From NCBI RefSeq assembly GCF_000485595.1, contig NW_014577736.1, forward strand, positions 1-59,517: a stretch of 59,517 nucleotides of DNA. The letters are read 5' to 3'. This DNA comes from Priapulus caudatus (Eukaryota; Priapulida; Priapulimorpha; Priapulimorphida; Priapulidae). Under the pieces are notes generated by a model, which had not been told where the DNA came from, did no database searches, and saw nothing but the letters and a program-made list of their open reading frames with translations. A program made the position numbers and the translations under genes. Positions 1 to 13,400 of the stretch are shown in pieces; position 1 is the first letter of the stretch, and every line of letters starts with the position of its first letter.

Positions 1-2880
1 CTGAACAATTACATATCTTCGGGAGCAGAGAACAACATGAACAAAAATGTCGGCCTTTTTCGCATGGCGGCACCCAAAACAAAGATTTGCAGAGAGGTAA
101 GCAGGAAGCAGTAGGATGTGGAGAGGGCAGACGGAGGAGCATTAACAAGTATTAAGTCATCCACTATTTCGCGCCCAACAGGTTTGCTGTTTTTAGCCCC
201 CGCCCCTTGTTAGCAAAATCCTGGCTACACCACAGTTGGGCTGTGTTCTGACCATATTATGTAATTTTATTATTGTGCATTGAAAATAGGAGAGTCTTGG
301 GATATGTTTTTGGGACCAAGCCAGAAATGTTCGGCGGACAAACCCGATTTTGATGCCGGTGTCCGCAGGACAATCACATTTTTTTTCTTATTATCGCAGC
401 ACTGACAGGATACAACTCGCTTCTTGCTGATCTTCTCAGATTTGTGATTCACACCAAAGCGAAGCCATTACAAAGCTTAACCAAGGAACTGTCATTGTTG
501 TTTGATCAGTAATCAGGTGCTAGCTAAGGACAGCGAATCTCTTTGTATTCGTAGCGTGCGATAAGCCATGACGACGCACAGGGATGGGAAGAACCTTCAA
601 TGATACCTTGCTGGAATGTACTGTTTTCTACAGTCTGTTAAGTGTAAAACACCCTCTCGCTTTACCAAACGTTCACACGCTACACGCCGCACAGGGAACT
701 GCATACGAACCATTACCACCAGAAGCGCTGAGTTGCGCAGGTGAGAAGAGAAATACTCCTTTTGATCTTTTAGACGGGAGACCAAGAGAGAGAACGAGGA
801 TCGAAGGAGAGAGAGCAATGAGAGATGACGGAGGGCCGATGAGCAAATTGAGAGAGAGAGGAGCGGCACGAGAGCAAATTGACGAGAGAGAAAGAGAGAT
901 CGAGGGAAGCAGACAGGCAAATGGAGAGGCAGAGTAGAGGGCGATGAAGCCAAAATTAATGAGAGGAAAGAGAGAAAAGAGGACAATCGAAAGAATACAA
1001 GGAAGGGAAGAGAGAGGCGCGACAAGAGATTCGAGGAGATGGTAGCGGAGGAGAGCGACATGAGAGGTGGGAGAGCCGAGTGAAGATAAATAGATAGGAC
1101 AGAGAGACTGAGAGGCTATAGCCGACAGATACACGCAACGAACCGCCGCGCACACGCAGAAATACGAATCATACATAGAATAATATTAACCGACTCGTCA
1201 TATAATATAGATATTAGTATGTATAGGCTTGCTGTAAACTCTTCGCACATGCGACGACGCACAACACACAACCTATATAAGATGGGTAATGCACGCCTCG
1301 GCACGCGCAATGTGAGCAAAGAAATAAATGTAGATTTGTGTCTTGCGTGTGCTTAGTGCTTTTTGATTGAACTAATATATATATCAATATTATATATACA
1401 CCAATTAAAATGACAAAAATATTATATGTAGCTAAAAAAGTATTGTAATATGTTTGTATGTATGTAATAAAGATTAGTAACACACACCATATATATATTA
1501 TACTATAAATATATATAATAAGTCTGGATGCTTGAGGTCTACACTGCGGATAGAGTGTCAATGCATTAGGTTGCAGAGCGATTAATGTGATATTGTAGGT
1601 CATGCTAGTGGTAGATAATTAAATGACAAGATATCACTTTACGCTGTTACTCTAAGTTTCACACTTGCGCGCGATCCATCAGACAACATTTAATTGAAAT
1701 TAAAATAAACCTTGTATGCCATATCCATAACCTAGAATAATAAAACATAAACTAGAGCGCTATTGTTTAGTCTTATCTGAGTTAGTTATGTAGTTCTTCA
1801 TAGGCTCTAAGTAACTATACTGCGGCGTCACGGATTGCCTGCAGGAAACCGCTAATGCTGGCCATAGTTACCAAAGTCAGTATCTATAATTAAACGGGTT
1901 GGGTCTGCCTGCGTATATTTGTTGTTCGACTTTTAACTCAAAAAGCACACGGTAGCGCCGATTCATTGTTTATATAGGTTTGAGACAAGGATTCAAAAGT
2001 ACTGTCTGCATGACGCGCAACGCAGTGAAACTGTGAGTAACAGGCTATAACAAGTGATGTGCTTGTCTTTAATTTATTACAGACTACAATATAATTATAT
2101 AATATATATATATATATAGATTATATATGTTACATAATCTAAGATTATAGGTATAAGGCCCTGCCCAACAGAAATGTTGTAGTTACGCATGGATGCTTGT
2201 GCTGTAACAATTTATAACATGCCACGGCACCCGTAAACTATTATTAAAATAAGAACTCCTTCTGTTGAGAGGGCCTATCTGAAACACACAAGGATGCCAA
2301 CACTTTTCTGAGAAACTGGGTCGAGGTTTCAGGATATGTGCTGAGTCTGGTAGTCCGAGGGTCACGCCAAGTGACCCGAGTATGCTAGGGGGCGTTCGGG
2401 GCATGGCCTCTGGGGAAAAATTTTTGATTGCCGAGCATGCAATTCCTGCCATTCTGGGACCAAAATGACGAATATGAGTTCAAACTGATAGTTATCGCGG
2501 CCCCTGCTAAAATACACCGGAGTATTTTCAATCATTTATGACAATTAACACTAAACGAAAACACGTGAATATCATAAAAAAGATCGACGTAATAAAAATC
2601 GTCAGTTGTATGCCAAACTGGTCGTTAGTTTGGTGTCAGCAAATTGGCAAACGAAATTCGCATAAAATACAGCATGAAATCGTAGATGAGTTTGTGCCTC
2701 GAATTCTATAGCATTCAGCAAATCATTTTACGCCAACATATGTGTTTAATACGCAAATATATATGTACGTAACAGGCTAGTAGTAATGCCCTGCAACACA
2801 AATGTGAAGCCGCACTCATGGCCACTGGCACCCGTAACTATTCAAATTTAAAATGAGCCACTGCCTTGGTGTAACCTTGT
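1..2880. other. Intergenic stretch without recognised gene
   Basis: I see no supported gene here. 780-1130 is purine-rich (GAGA-type) low-complexity DNA, which creates long but meaningless reading frames on both strands. 1370-1530 and 2090-2140 are AT-rich with TA runs. A diverged duplicated segment is visible: the text around 2157-2250 (CCCTGCCCAACA...GGCACCCGTAA) recurs in altered form around 2789-2850 (CCCTGCAACACA...GGCACCCGTAA), immediately before the minisatellite. Confidence 0.6.
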
Positions 2881-2889
2881 TGATCATGC

Positions 2890-3905
2890 AAATCATTACT
2901 GGCAAACGGTTGCGTCCCCAACGTATGCCAGTCCAACCATTTTTCCATACCGAGTCTCACATGCTAACGATTCGCCAACGTTCGCCCAACGTCATGCAGC
3001 CAAAACCACGCCAACCATGACGCCTCCAACCATACCCAACGTGGCCCCTCAACGGTTGCAAGGCAGCTCAACCATTTGTTCCACCCCGTGATCCATTGTA
3101 CAACCTATTGTCGCCAACGAAGGTCCATAAGCATACACGGAGCCATTCGATGCCAGCCAACCATTTGCCAAACCGTGACCATGCCGAACCATACGGCCAA
3201 CGTTGCGCCCAACGGTCATGCAGGTCCAACCATTTGCCCAGACGGGTGACCATGGCCGACCATATGCAACGTTGCGGGCCCAACGTCATGCGCAGCAAAC
3301 CACTTGGCACCCGTGACCATTGCCAACCATCACACCAACGTTGGCCCCAACGTCATACAGCACAAACCACTGCCAAACTAGCATCATGCCAACCACTAGC
3401 CAACGTTGGCCTAACGTCATGCAGCAACGCATGTTGCAATACTACCATCATGGCCAACATACGCCAACGTTGGGTCCAATCGAGTAGCCAACCACTGGCC
3501 AACTAGCATTGTGTGCCCAACCATACGCCAACGTTGCCACAACGTCATGCCAGCCAACAATAACCATTTCCAACTAGCATCATGCCAACCATACGCCAAC
3601 GTTGGCCCAACGACATGCAGCCAACCACTTGCCAACCGTGACCATGCCAACCATACGCCAACGTTGGCCCAACGTCATGCAGCCAACCACTTGCCAACCG
3701 TGACCATGCCAACCATACGCCAACGTTGGCCCAACGTCATATTGCCAACCACATGCCAACCATGACCGTGCCAACGTTGGCCCAACGTTGGCCCAACGTC
3801 ATATTGCCAACCGTGACCGTGCCAACCAAATGCCAACGTTGGCCCAACGTCATATTGCCAACCGTGACCGTGCCAACCAAATGCCAACGTTGGCCCAACG
3901 TAAGC
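2890..3905. repeat. Minisatellite, 62-bp unit with 51-bp variant
   Basis: A tandem array built on the words CCAACCAT, CGCCAACGTTGGCCCAACG and TCATGCAGCCAACCACTTGCC. The unit is 62 bp at 3594, 3656 and 3718, where copies are almost identical. At 3831 and 3882 the period is 51 bp, with ATATTGCC replacing part of the unit. Copies before about 3500 are heavily diverged. Each unit contains the short palindrome CCAACGTTGG. Open frames through the array on both strands are repeat artefacts. Confidence 0.9.
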
Positions 3906-4261
3906 ATGCTATCTTGTCGTTGTGCGGTTCAATGCAAGATTGGCAGTTTTGTGTGTAGGGAAGTTTGCGTGATTTTTATGTCGTGATGTTTTAATAAAAT
4001 AAACGTGATTAAAGAGGAGAATACTGCATGACAAGTGTTTTGTAATGTAGGTGAGATGTTAATAAAGCGACGGCTTTAGGTATTTCTTTGATTTTCTATG
4101 TAACACGGCCGTAAATAGTGAAAAGGTTGTCGTGCATTTTGCACGACAGAATTCACAGGTTTTGTCTAATGAAGGCCCTAAAATAACATCAGAATATACA
4201 CATTTTTAGGGCACAATTTATTGGTCTAGTCTAGACTCACTGACTCCGTGTCACTGTCAGT

Positions 4262-4498
4262 GACGCTGATGGGGTATATGTCCCCCCGGGTACTGCCGGA
4301 ACATACCCTGGCACTAAATATTACTATCTAATATGCCGGACCGTACCACGCCTACTCCACTAACGAGTCTAGGGAGTCGCCTACGCCTACTCCCTAACCC
4401 TAACCCCAACCCTAACCATATCCCTAACCATATCAGCTAGATAGTTACCAGGGTACGTTCCGGCAGTACCCTGGGGGACATAGACCCTATGAGCGTCA
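4262..4498. repeat. Foldback element copy 1, telomere-like core
   Basis: Long imperfect inverted repeat. The left end reads GACGCTGATGGGGTATATGT and the right end ACATAGACCCTATGAGCGTC, and each arm contains the word GTACTGCCGGAAC or its complement. The centre (about 4390-4436) carries CCCTAACCCTAACCCC-type repeats, like vertebrate/invertebrate telomere DNA. The same arms recur at 4553-4790 and 40262-40504. No coding sequence is seen. The type of element is not known to me. Confidence 0.75.
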
Positions 4499-4552
4499 GT
4501 GACTGTGACACTGACACTGTCACTGGCAGTCTGCAGTCTGCAGACAGTGCAG

Positions 4553-4790
4553 TGATGCTGATAGGGTCTATGTCCCCCAGGGCCAGGGTATACTGCCGGA
4601 ACGTACCCTGGGTACGGTCCGGTATACCGGAACGTACCCTGGTAACTATCTGATTAGTCCGAGCCAACGCAGACCCCAGTAATGGGGTCTGCGGCCTATT
4701 AGATAGTTACCAGGGTACGTTCCGATATACCGGACCGTACCCAGGGTACGTTCCGGCAGTACCCTGGGTGACATAGACCCTATCAGCTGC
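4553..4790. repeat. Foldback element copy 2, different core
   Basis: Inverted repeat with ends GCTGATAGGGTCTATGTCCC and GACATAGACCCTATCAGC. The arms share CCGGAACGTACCCTGG words with the copies at 4262 and 40262. The centre differs: instead of telomere-like repeats it has a small hairpin (GCAGACCCCAGTAATGGGGTCTGC). The flanks are made of GTGACACTGACAGTGACAC-like short repeats. Confidence 0.75.
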
Positions 4791-5166
4791 AGTGACACTG
4801 ACAGTGACACTCACTGGCACTTGCCAGTGGTAGTACTCAGTAAGTTACTAATAGCCTGCTAATAGTAATAATAAGTAAGCTGTCAAGCACTGAAAACGGT
4901 CCAAATCCAGGTACTGAGGTAGTGATTAGTCAGCCACGTGTGTATGAATTTTCAAGTCTCAGTATGATATAGTTTATTAGTTAGAAGTATGGCCACCTTG
5001 CAGACTAAATAATACAGACATACAGATACTGAGATAGACCACACACGGATTATTTTTCGCCTTCGTATTTACGTACCTATTTGTCCTTACCACAAATGTC
5101 GTGCGTGGGCTTGCATGTCCTTTACCGTTCTCTATTTCTTTGCGGTCATTAGTAAAAAGAGTCCAC

Positions 5167-8100
5167 ATGACGCTGAGTGAGGAGGGTGGCTCGTTCACCC
5201 TTGTCGACTTTCAAGTCCCGCAACGAGAACATGCCATCGTACATTTGGCAGCAGATGCTGCCATGTGCTCTGCGTGCCGGAGTAAAGAGATACCACTGTT
5301 CAAGTCAAATTGCAGTGCATGTCGTGAGATTCTTCTCAGCCCGAAGACAACAATATCTCAGCTCTTTGCTATTGCCAGGCATTGGATGACAGATGTGCAG
5401 AGCAACATCGATCTAATCATTGATGAAGTACTGTGTACATTTTTAGCTCACCTTGACATCGTCTTCGCTATTGCCATGGGTCGTCGTACGTCCGTCCGTC
5501 CGTCCGTCCGTCCGTCCGTCCTTCCGTCAACATTTGGCTACGGTCAACGATAACTCAGGAACCGTTTGACCCACATGTTTGAACATATGATGAACATATC
5601 TATCCTCTATCATACTGATATATCTGTGTGATTGTATATGTGTACATGCTATAGACAATTAATAAGCACAAATTATTTATTTGTGTAAGTTAGTTTCTAA
5701 TGCATACTAATTATAAATCACTAATTTACAGATATTAAAACGAGGAGCACATGTGGATGATAGAGATGGACAAACAGACATGACACTCTTGCATTATGCT
5801 AGTAAAGCTGGAAGTGTTGGTTAGTAGAAGTTTATCAATTTAAAGTGAGGATTTCACATTTTTATCAACCGTTTTCATGTTTTCTCAATAGTTCTTATAC
5901 TTGCTGCTACTCCTTGCATAACACCAAATGTGTATTGTAAGCAGGGTCTCCAACCATTCCGCATTCTGCGGAATCATTACGATTTCTAGGCTTAATTTCT
6001 GCACTCCGCAGCGGCAAGGTTATATTCCTCATTTCAGTTGCACTGTATAAAATTTGCACTGATTGTGTTCGCTTGGACACATTTTTTTTTTCAGCCGTTG
6101 CCTGGCACTAGCCACGCGCTAGTGCAGTAGAGATGCAGCAAGTTTATTAATAGCCGTCACTGCGCGAGTCGTTTCTTGGAAATGCACGCTCTGCCATTAC
6201 CTTAGTTTTGCACCCCCCCTACCATCGCTCAGTGTTATAATGTGTTTCTATGCATTTTGTATCTGGCATGTCTACGGTAAATGAACACGCCATAGCAAAC
6301 AGGCGCTGTTCTGCAAGCGGTTGCGTAGTTTGTCTGCTAAACAGAATTAAACACGTGGGGAGAATGGCGTCCAATTGCCATTCGCCATCCAAAAAACCGC
6401 GACTTTTACAGAAATTCAGAACGAATATACACAGATTGCCTGACTTGTGAAGTCAAAACTCAGTGTTAATCATGGCTATTGGCTGCTATGCAAGACAACC
6501 TTTCAAGTGGGGCACGGAGGAAGGATGACTGCCAGAGGCATATAGTCTCTCACAGCATAATTCTATGCGGGTGCAGTGGAATCTACACCCAATATATCAA
6601 GCTTCTTGCAGCAGATAGCAGAATTGTCTGTCTTGACGCAGAAGCGAGATTTAGGATTATTTAATTGAACACAATGTGTGTTTGAGGCGGCAACCATGCA
6701 AATGAACTCTTCAAGGAATGTTTCCAGACTCACAAATATGCAAAAAGTAGGTTGCAAACATACAAAACACGTGAAATGGTTAGAAATTGCAATTCTTACC
6801 TGTGTTTTAATACAATTATATACTAGAGTAACCTAACTGTGTACCCTCTCTAAAAGTAATGAAAATGTTTTGAATCAATTGTAACTTGTAGGGTTGAGTC
6901 TAGGGTTGAGATAGTGTCATCAGACATGAAAATATGGCCCACAGTATGCCTCAATTGCAGGAAAATGGCTTAAAATATTATCAAAAATTTTCTGGGGATC
7001 ACCCCCAGACCCCCCTAGCACTGGCATGCCTACGGCACGCGGGCCTGCCTGCGGCAGCCAAGGTTAATTTCGCCCCCCCCCCTGTCCATCAATTTTATTC
7101 CGCATCTGGAGTTCACAGGGTTGGAGACCTTTTGTAAGGCTAACATGTCATAGAACACTCGCACAACATTCTCTCCCATAAGTGCACCGATCTGCATTTC
7201 AAATGAGATTGTTTAGGCTTATCACATGAGTATGCATGTTCGGTAGGTGTTGGTGATGTGGATAAGGCAGCAGCGGTCGTCTCGATGCTCTTGGATAAGG
7301 GTGCAGACGTCAGTCTACGATCGCGATGGACAAACATGTCCGCTCTTCACTACGCAACGTTCTTTGATGTGGGTCCAGTCGTCAAGCTCCTTCTCACGGC
7401 TTCACACTGTAAAGGTAACTGCGTGATATCTATCTATATCATGGGCGAGAATGTGGGCGTAATAATCGGAGGGATGGTAGGAAGTCTCTCTCTTAGTTCC
7501 TTCTCTCCTGGTGGAGAATAGGGCTGGAGTAGGAAGTCTACAAATATATTTTTACGAATTTTTTGCAGCTGCAACAAAATGCATTCCAGTGAATTAATGG
7601 GTGGAAGTTTATTAAGTTTGTTGATAAGCAGTTAACTTTTTTTAGAACGTGTCATAGTTGGTTCGCTCGTATTCACACATCAGTTAAATTGTCCTGCACA
7701 TTGTATTGTCTCAGCATCCCACTCCTTGCCTAAAACAATTGTTGCTTGTCCTCTACATGAATTTTGCCTTGTTTCAGATATAAACTCGGTCTGTCATGAG
7801 TTTGACAATGGCACATCACTGCACATTGCTGCTCATAATCTGAGCCTTGAAGCAGCAACTGCACTTGTTGAGAATGGTGCCAGTGGCGCGATAAGAGACA
7901 ACCGGGGCCGGCTACCTATAGGTGAGAGCACACACGTATGGAACAGGCACAGCAATTAACTGACTGTGCTGACATTACACATGGTTGAGCCTATTAATGT
8001 GAATTGGTTAGAGGTGTATCTGTATATTAAAATATATATCTGGTCAACAGAGTGTATACCCAACCCAGAGGATGATGTCACGAGACCAGATCTGACTATG

Positions 8101-10402
8101 CAGTGTCATCAGATGAGGGAGATACTAAATGAAGCTGTTTCCACGGTAACAGTGATGGTTCAGCAGTCAAATTTCTTTGAGAGCTTCGGCTTTCGTATTG
8201 GTGACAAGGTCATCGTTAATGGCCTGAAGGTACGTATCCTTAATTATCAGTTATACAAGTGTATTTTTAGCTCATCTGACATAGTCAGATGCAGCTTGTA
8301 GAATCGCTTGATCGTCCGTCCGTCCGTCCGGTCGTCCGGTCGTCCGTCCGTCCGTCAACAGTTGGGCACAAATCTTAACCGCTTGACGTACGGTCACGAT
8401 ATTCGGCACATTGGGGGGGATCGTCAAAACGAGTTGGGCTGTCGAAGCTGGGGGTCAAAGGTCAAAGGTCAAGAGGTGTAAAAGAAGGGGGAACATTCAC
8501 TCCTTAACTTAAGGTATAGGGAGGAAATGCAGAATTGCGGCACAAATCTAAACGGCTCGACCTAGGCTCGTGATAGTCGGTGTATAGCATCATGGTAGGA
8601 AAAGCCATCACTGTGCCGAAATTGGAGGTCACAGGTCAAAGGTCAATGGGCACAGGGCAGATTTTAGACATTTTATGAGGACATGGTCTGACGGAGCGAT
8701 TGAAAAACTTTTTTGTTTCAGCGGTGACCTAGCATTTTTATGGCATTATTGAAAGGACCATGAAATCTACTTTCTGCTGACATGCGAAGAGTAAGTGTCG
8801 GATAACCTTTTGACCCTCAAGAGGAGGGTTAAACATGGATTTGTTGACTGCCTGTTAGAAAGAATTTGACTGCCGGGTTTGCTAGTAGAATCTATACATG
8901 CCTGGATGTATGAGGCTACAATGTCACAGTGAAATTTCAAAAGCTAGATTTGGTTAAAGAAGGTTTATGCTCCTTAAATCGTATAATTTATATGGCATTC
9001 TGTAGTGTCAGTATGTTACATGTAACGTATGCCACTGCCAGTGGCTACTGCCAGTGCATGTGTTGTGGTACTGTGGAGTTTTTGCCTTAATTGGTTACAG
9101 GTGGCAGCTCTCTATTGCGCAGCCTGTAGGCTTGTGTAGGTAAATGGATGAGTGCTTACCTATTCTGTCTTGCAGATAGTTGTTGCTACTACGTATGATG
9201 GGAGCTTCCATCTTTAATCTGAAGACACTTAAACGTACGCGCCATCTCGTGGCAACTTTCATAACGATCCCAACGAACATTCTTTTGAGAAGGTTCCTGA
9301 TACCATCCCTGTGCATTCCACTGTTTCGGCGTGTATGTGAACACATTTGGGACTAACAGGGTTTACTAGAATCCCACCACTCCACCACAGAGTCACCGCA
9401 GTAGACGTTAGATGAGCGCTGTCGCTCTGCGGCACTTGTTGTTGCTATTTGCAATGTGTGTTTTTTTACTGTCAATGACATCAGTGACATTTTGAATAAT
9501 TTCATGCAAAGCGATAGAGTCTAACCTGTATAAAAGTGGCAGAATTACATTTGTAGGTTTATAATTCCTGATGGTGTAGACCACCATTAGAAATTATAAG
9601 ATTTAGAGGATATATAAGCAGAATTTTCAGTGGAGTCATTCAGAAATTTGCCACTAATAGGCTGGAACACTACGGTTTATTGGCGAGACCAAGTTTGCTA
9701 AAGGCGTCTGGGCAGGAATTGAATTGACAGAGAATGCAGGAAAGAACAATGGCACTGTACAGTGTGTGGAGTATTTTGTTTGCCAGCAAGGTTATGGTTA
9801 GTTATGTCACAACTTACTCACTGTTGCATACCTTTATACTATCATAACATGACTGCATCATTATTAATTAATCTCAGATTAGCTCAAATTTTATCGTGAA
9901 AGTCGCAATAATAATTCTTATCAAAAGCAAGATACTTTGCTAGTTCATTTATCCATGAGATGAGAAACAATGGCACCTATATAATCCGCGAGTAATGGCA
10001 TGATATAGCCGTCAATCAGTGTCAATATCAGAAAACATTCATGTGACCACACTTGAAGGACAGCATACTTATAAATGCAAATGTGGTGTTACATAAATAA
10101 CTTTCTCCAGCATCGTTAGTCTAGTATGCGAATGTGAGTTAACATGCAGGATTTTCAGTTCATTGCAGTTGTCTCGTTACTTCATAGGTATATTTGCACC
10201 TGTCGACAAGGTGTCTAAGGTTTCGGCTGTTGGATTGCATGACCTCCAACCCCTACACTGTTCCTCCCCACGCTTGTCACCAGTCAGGGAGGGTGTGTGT
10301 AGTCCGCAAACCCTGATCTCGCCAGCAAGATGGGACAATGATGGTAGACATCCACTCGTATTCTCTCAGTCACCAAGGTATGTTTCTGGGGGGTATATAG
10401 AG

Positions 10403-10433
<31 letters not shown>

Positions 10434-13400
10434 GAGTGAAACAAGTGTGAAACGATGGCAGACACAGTGATGCGTCTGTGTGCATAATATTTGGCATTAA
10501 TTCGGTTTGGGGTTATGGTTCTTACAGAGAGAGGCGTGGCAGTGGCTCATCATTACCCGGCAGTTCTCCCCAGCCAGCTCCATCCCAAAAGATAAGTGTT
10601 GGCAGCATCCCGGAGTTCCCAGTTGACAGGGATGAACATGTAACCATAGCAACGGGAGATAGAGTGATAGTGGCAGGCACGTGTTTGGGCACGGTCCGGT
10701 TTGCTGGCGAAACTCTGTTTGCTGCAGGTAATAATAGCCAGATCTTACTCGTGCAGTAATTTATATTATATTCTAATTCATATAATATAAAAATTACTAA
10801 TTTACAAAAGCAATCCTGCTTTGTGAAAATTAGACCTTGTTCTTATACCATCTCCTCAATACATTTAGGACTGTATTAAATGAAGGTATAGTGAGGTTTC
10901 GCTGTACTGTTCTATATCATGCATTGCAGTTGAGGGTAGACAAATAGGCTGACGACATCTGGTCTGCATTCTTATAAGCGTAAAGCTGATCTTAAAATCA
11001 TGTTGTTTTTCTTGGCTCGGTGCATGGGATCAGGTGTGAATAATGACAAATTTGTCATTAAAGTGATTACGTCACCGTAAATAATAGAAATAAAAAAAAT
11101 TCTACTTTTTACCAAAATATAAGTGATTCTGTTCACTTTTTATGGTTAAATTGCTGCATTATACTTCTTATTTTACTATATTGTTCGATGTGAACATACA
11201 CTCGTGACTCATACATAGCCCATAGCAAGCAATTAATGTTATGAACACTAATATCAAATCATCCAGGTTTTTTGGATTTTTAGCTAGTTGAGAAACAATC
11301 TTATCAGGTAAGAATTTGACGATACGTTTAGTCCCGTTAGTTCTTACTTTTAATGTAAAAAAATGGCAACAAAAATTTTACAAATTTTACCATAGAAAAT
11401 TCGTGACATAGTCACTTTAATCGCCCACGATGGGATGTTATCGAGTCGTTTGTGTTGGCATCCATCTCTTTGTTATATTAGGATTCTGGTATGGAGTTGA
11501 GCTAGACAACCCCGTAGGGAAGAACAACGGAACAGTGCAGGGGATCGCATACTTCACTTGTAGGAACAATCATGGCATCTTTGCACCACCAACTCGTCTA
11601 TGCAGGTACAGCTTCATATTCTCACTTCAAATCGATGAATGTATGCGTGTCGATGGTAAACTATTAGGTTTCAGAGCAATGTATGGAGATACAGCTAAGA
11701 AGTCTATGAAGGATATAGGTGTTAATAATTGAGGTAGATTATTCTTACAAAACTTTATTTTAGTTAGGTTTTACATGCTAAATAGAGCTATTTACTTTAG
11801 GTACCAAACTGACCTAACTCCTATCAGTCCATCGAAATTGTCCGATGACCATTTGAAAAATCGACTTGCGGTTGAGGAACCTGAGTTCAATAAGCAGGTG
11901 ACGATGTCAACCAGTGAGAGAGTGCTCTCCAAGCAGCAGAAGACTTCCTCCAATCAAAAAGCTCTGTCCAGACAAGATTCCCCGAGGTTGCACTCGCATG
12001 TTAAAACTCTGTCCCGACCTTCCTCTGCTGAAAGCCAAGGTAAGAGTCATCTCAATAGTGCAGTAGTATTACTGCCAGTATAAATTTCAATTTAACTACA
12101 TTCGACATTTTCGGTGGTACTCAGTCATGCTTGCAAAACTATGGAAATTTCGAAGTCATTCAGATTTCGGTAGGAACAACAGATCTTAACAGTGCTTGTA
12201 CCAGGAATGTGGTCACCCTAACTCCATGAAGAAATTCGGTGTTGGTAACGTCAAATAGTTGTCAAATTGTTTAAGTGAACTGTTGATATAAAGTTAAAAT
12301 TCAAGTTCACATTCATTGTACTGTGCTAATATTAGACAGGTACATTGGCAAAACAGTGCCAAGAGTACAAAATAAAGATTAAAACGGTATAAAAATATAT
12401 CATTTATGAAACAAAGCTGTGGGTTAAAGGACAATTGAAGTCAAATTTTCTAACTTCTGTAACGTTTTTATACATAGAAATACATTCAATAACGTATTCC
12501 ATTTCAAATCAGGCGCCCAATTAGTAATAAACACCTGAATAGTAATCTAGGTCATGTGACGTCACGGCCCCAAGTTGAGCGACGCCATTATGTAAACATA
12601 GTGCGTGCGGTGGTTAAATATTCGTTTTTTAGCTCACCTTGACATCGTCAAGTTGAGCTATATTGCCATGGGTCGTCTTCCGTCGTACGTCCGTCCGTCC
12701 GTCAACATTTGGTTTCGGTCAACGATAACCCAGGAACCGTTTGACCCACATGTTTGAAATTGGGTGTAGTTGTTACTGCTATGCTCCCATATGGAACGTC
12801 CTATTTTGAAGCACGCCAGTCGACGTACTTTCGAGCCACGGCAATTTTTTGGCAAAAATGGGAATTGCCATTAGTCAGTTCAGGTTCAACGGATTTTGCT
12901 CATTTTTGGTATGTGAATGAATAAGGACTAGGGGTTTTGATATTTAAAAAAAATTATGCAAATTAGGTAGGGTTTGGCAATTATATAGCATAATATATAA
13001 ACACAAACAGTCTGTGGTGTCACCAGACCTGCCAACTGTTACGTATTGCCCGTAATTTGTTACGGACGCGAGTCAAAATTACGGTGTTACGAACGACCTC
13101 GAAAAATTACGGACAGCAAGAAATCTCTGAAATTTATATTTTTTAATGCAAAAAAAAGAAATAAACACAGTGTAAAATCAACTATTATCATGTAACATGA
13201 CTACTGTGTCTGTAGATTTAGACTAATAGCTCTTAAAACGTAACGGTACTCACTGAAAATGGTAAATTATGCTGTGTTATGCGCTCGTCTGTCTGGTTTA
13301 TGGGCGCAGCCATTTTGAATGACGTCACGGATCCAGGAATAGTAGTACCGCACTGAAGGCTATTTTCAGCCAATCACCGTGAGAGATAAATTAGGTGCTG

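Noticed and set aside
584-1176. Overlapping open frames on both strands (up to 167 codons)
   Set aside because: They lie in a purine-rich GAGA tract; peptides are Ser/Leu or Arg/Glu-rich low complexity with no family features.
2890-3905. Possible CRISPR array
   Set aside because: The whole unit repeats with no unique spacers, and this is an animal genome; it is a minisatellite.
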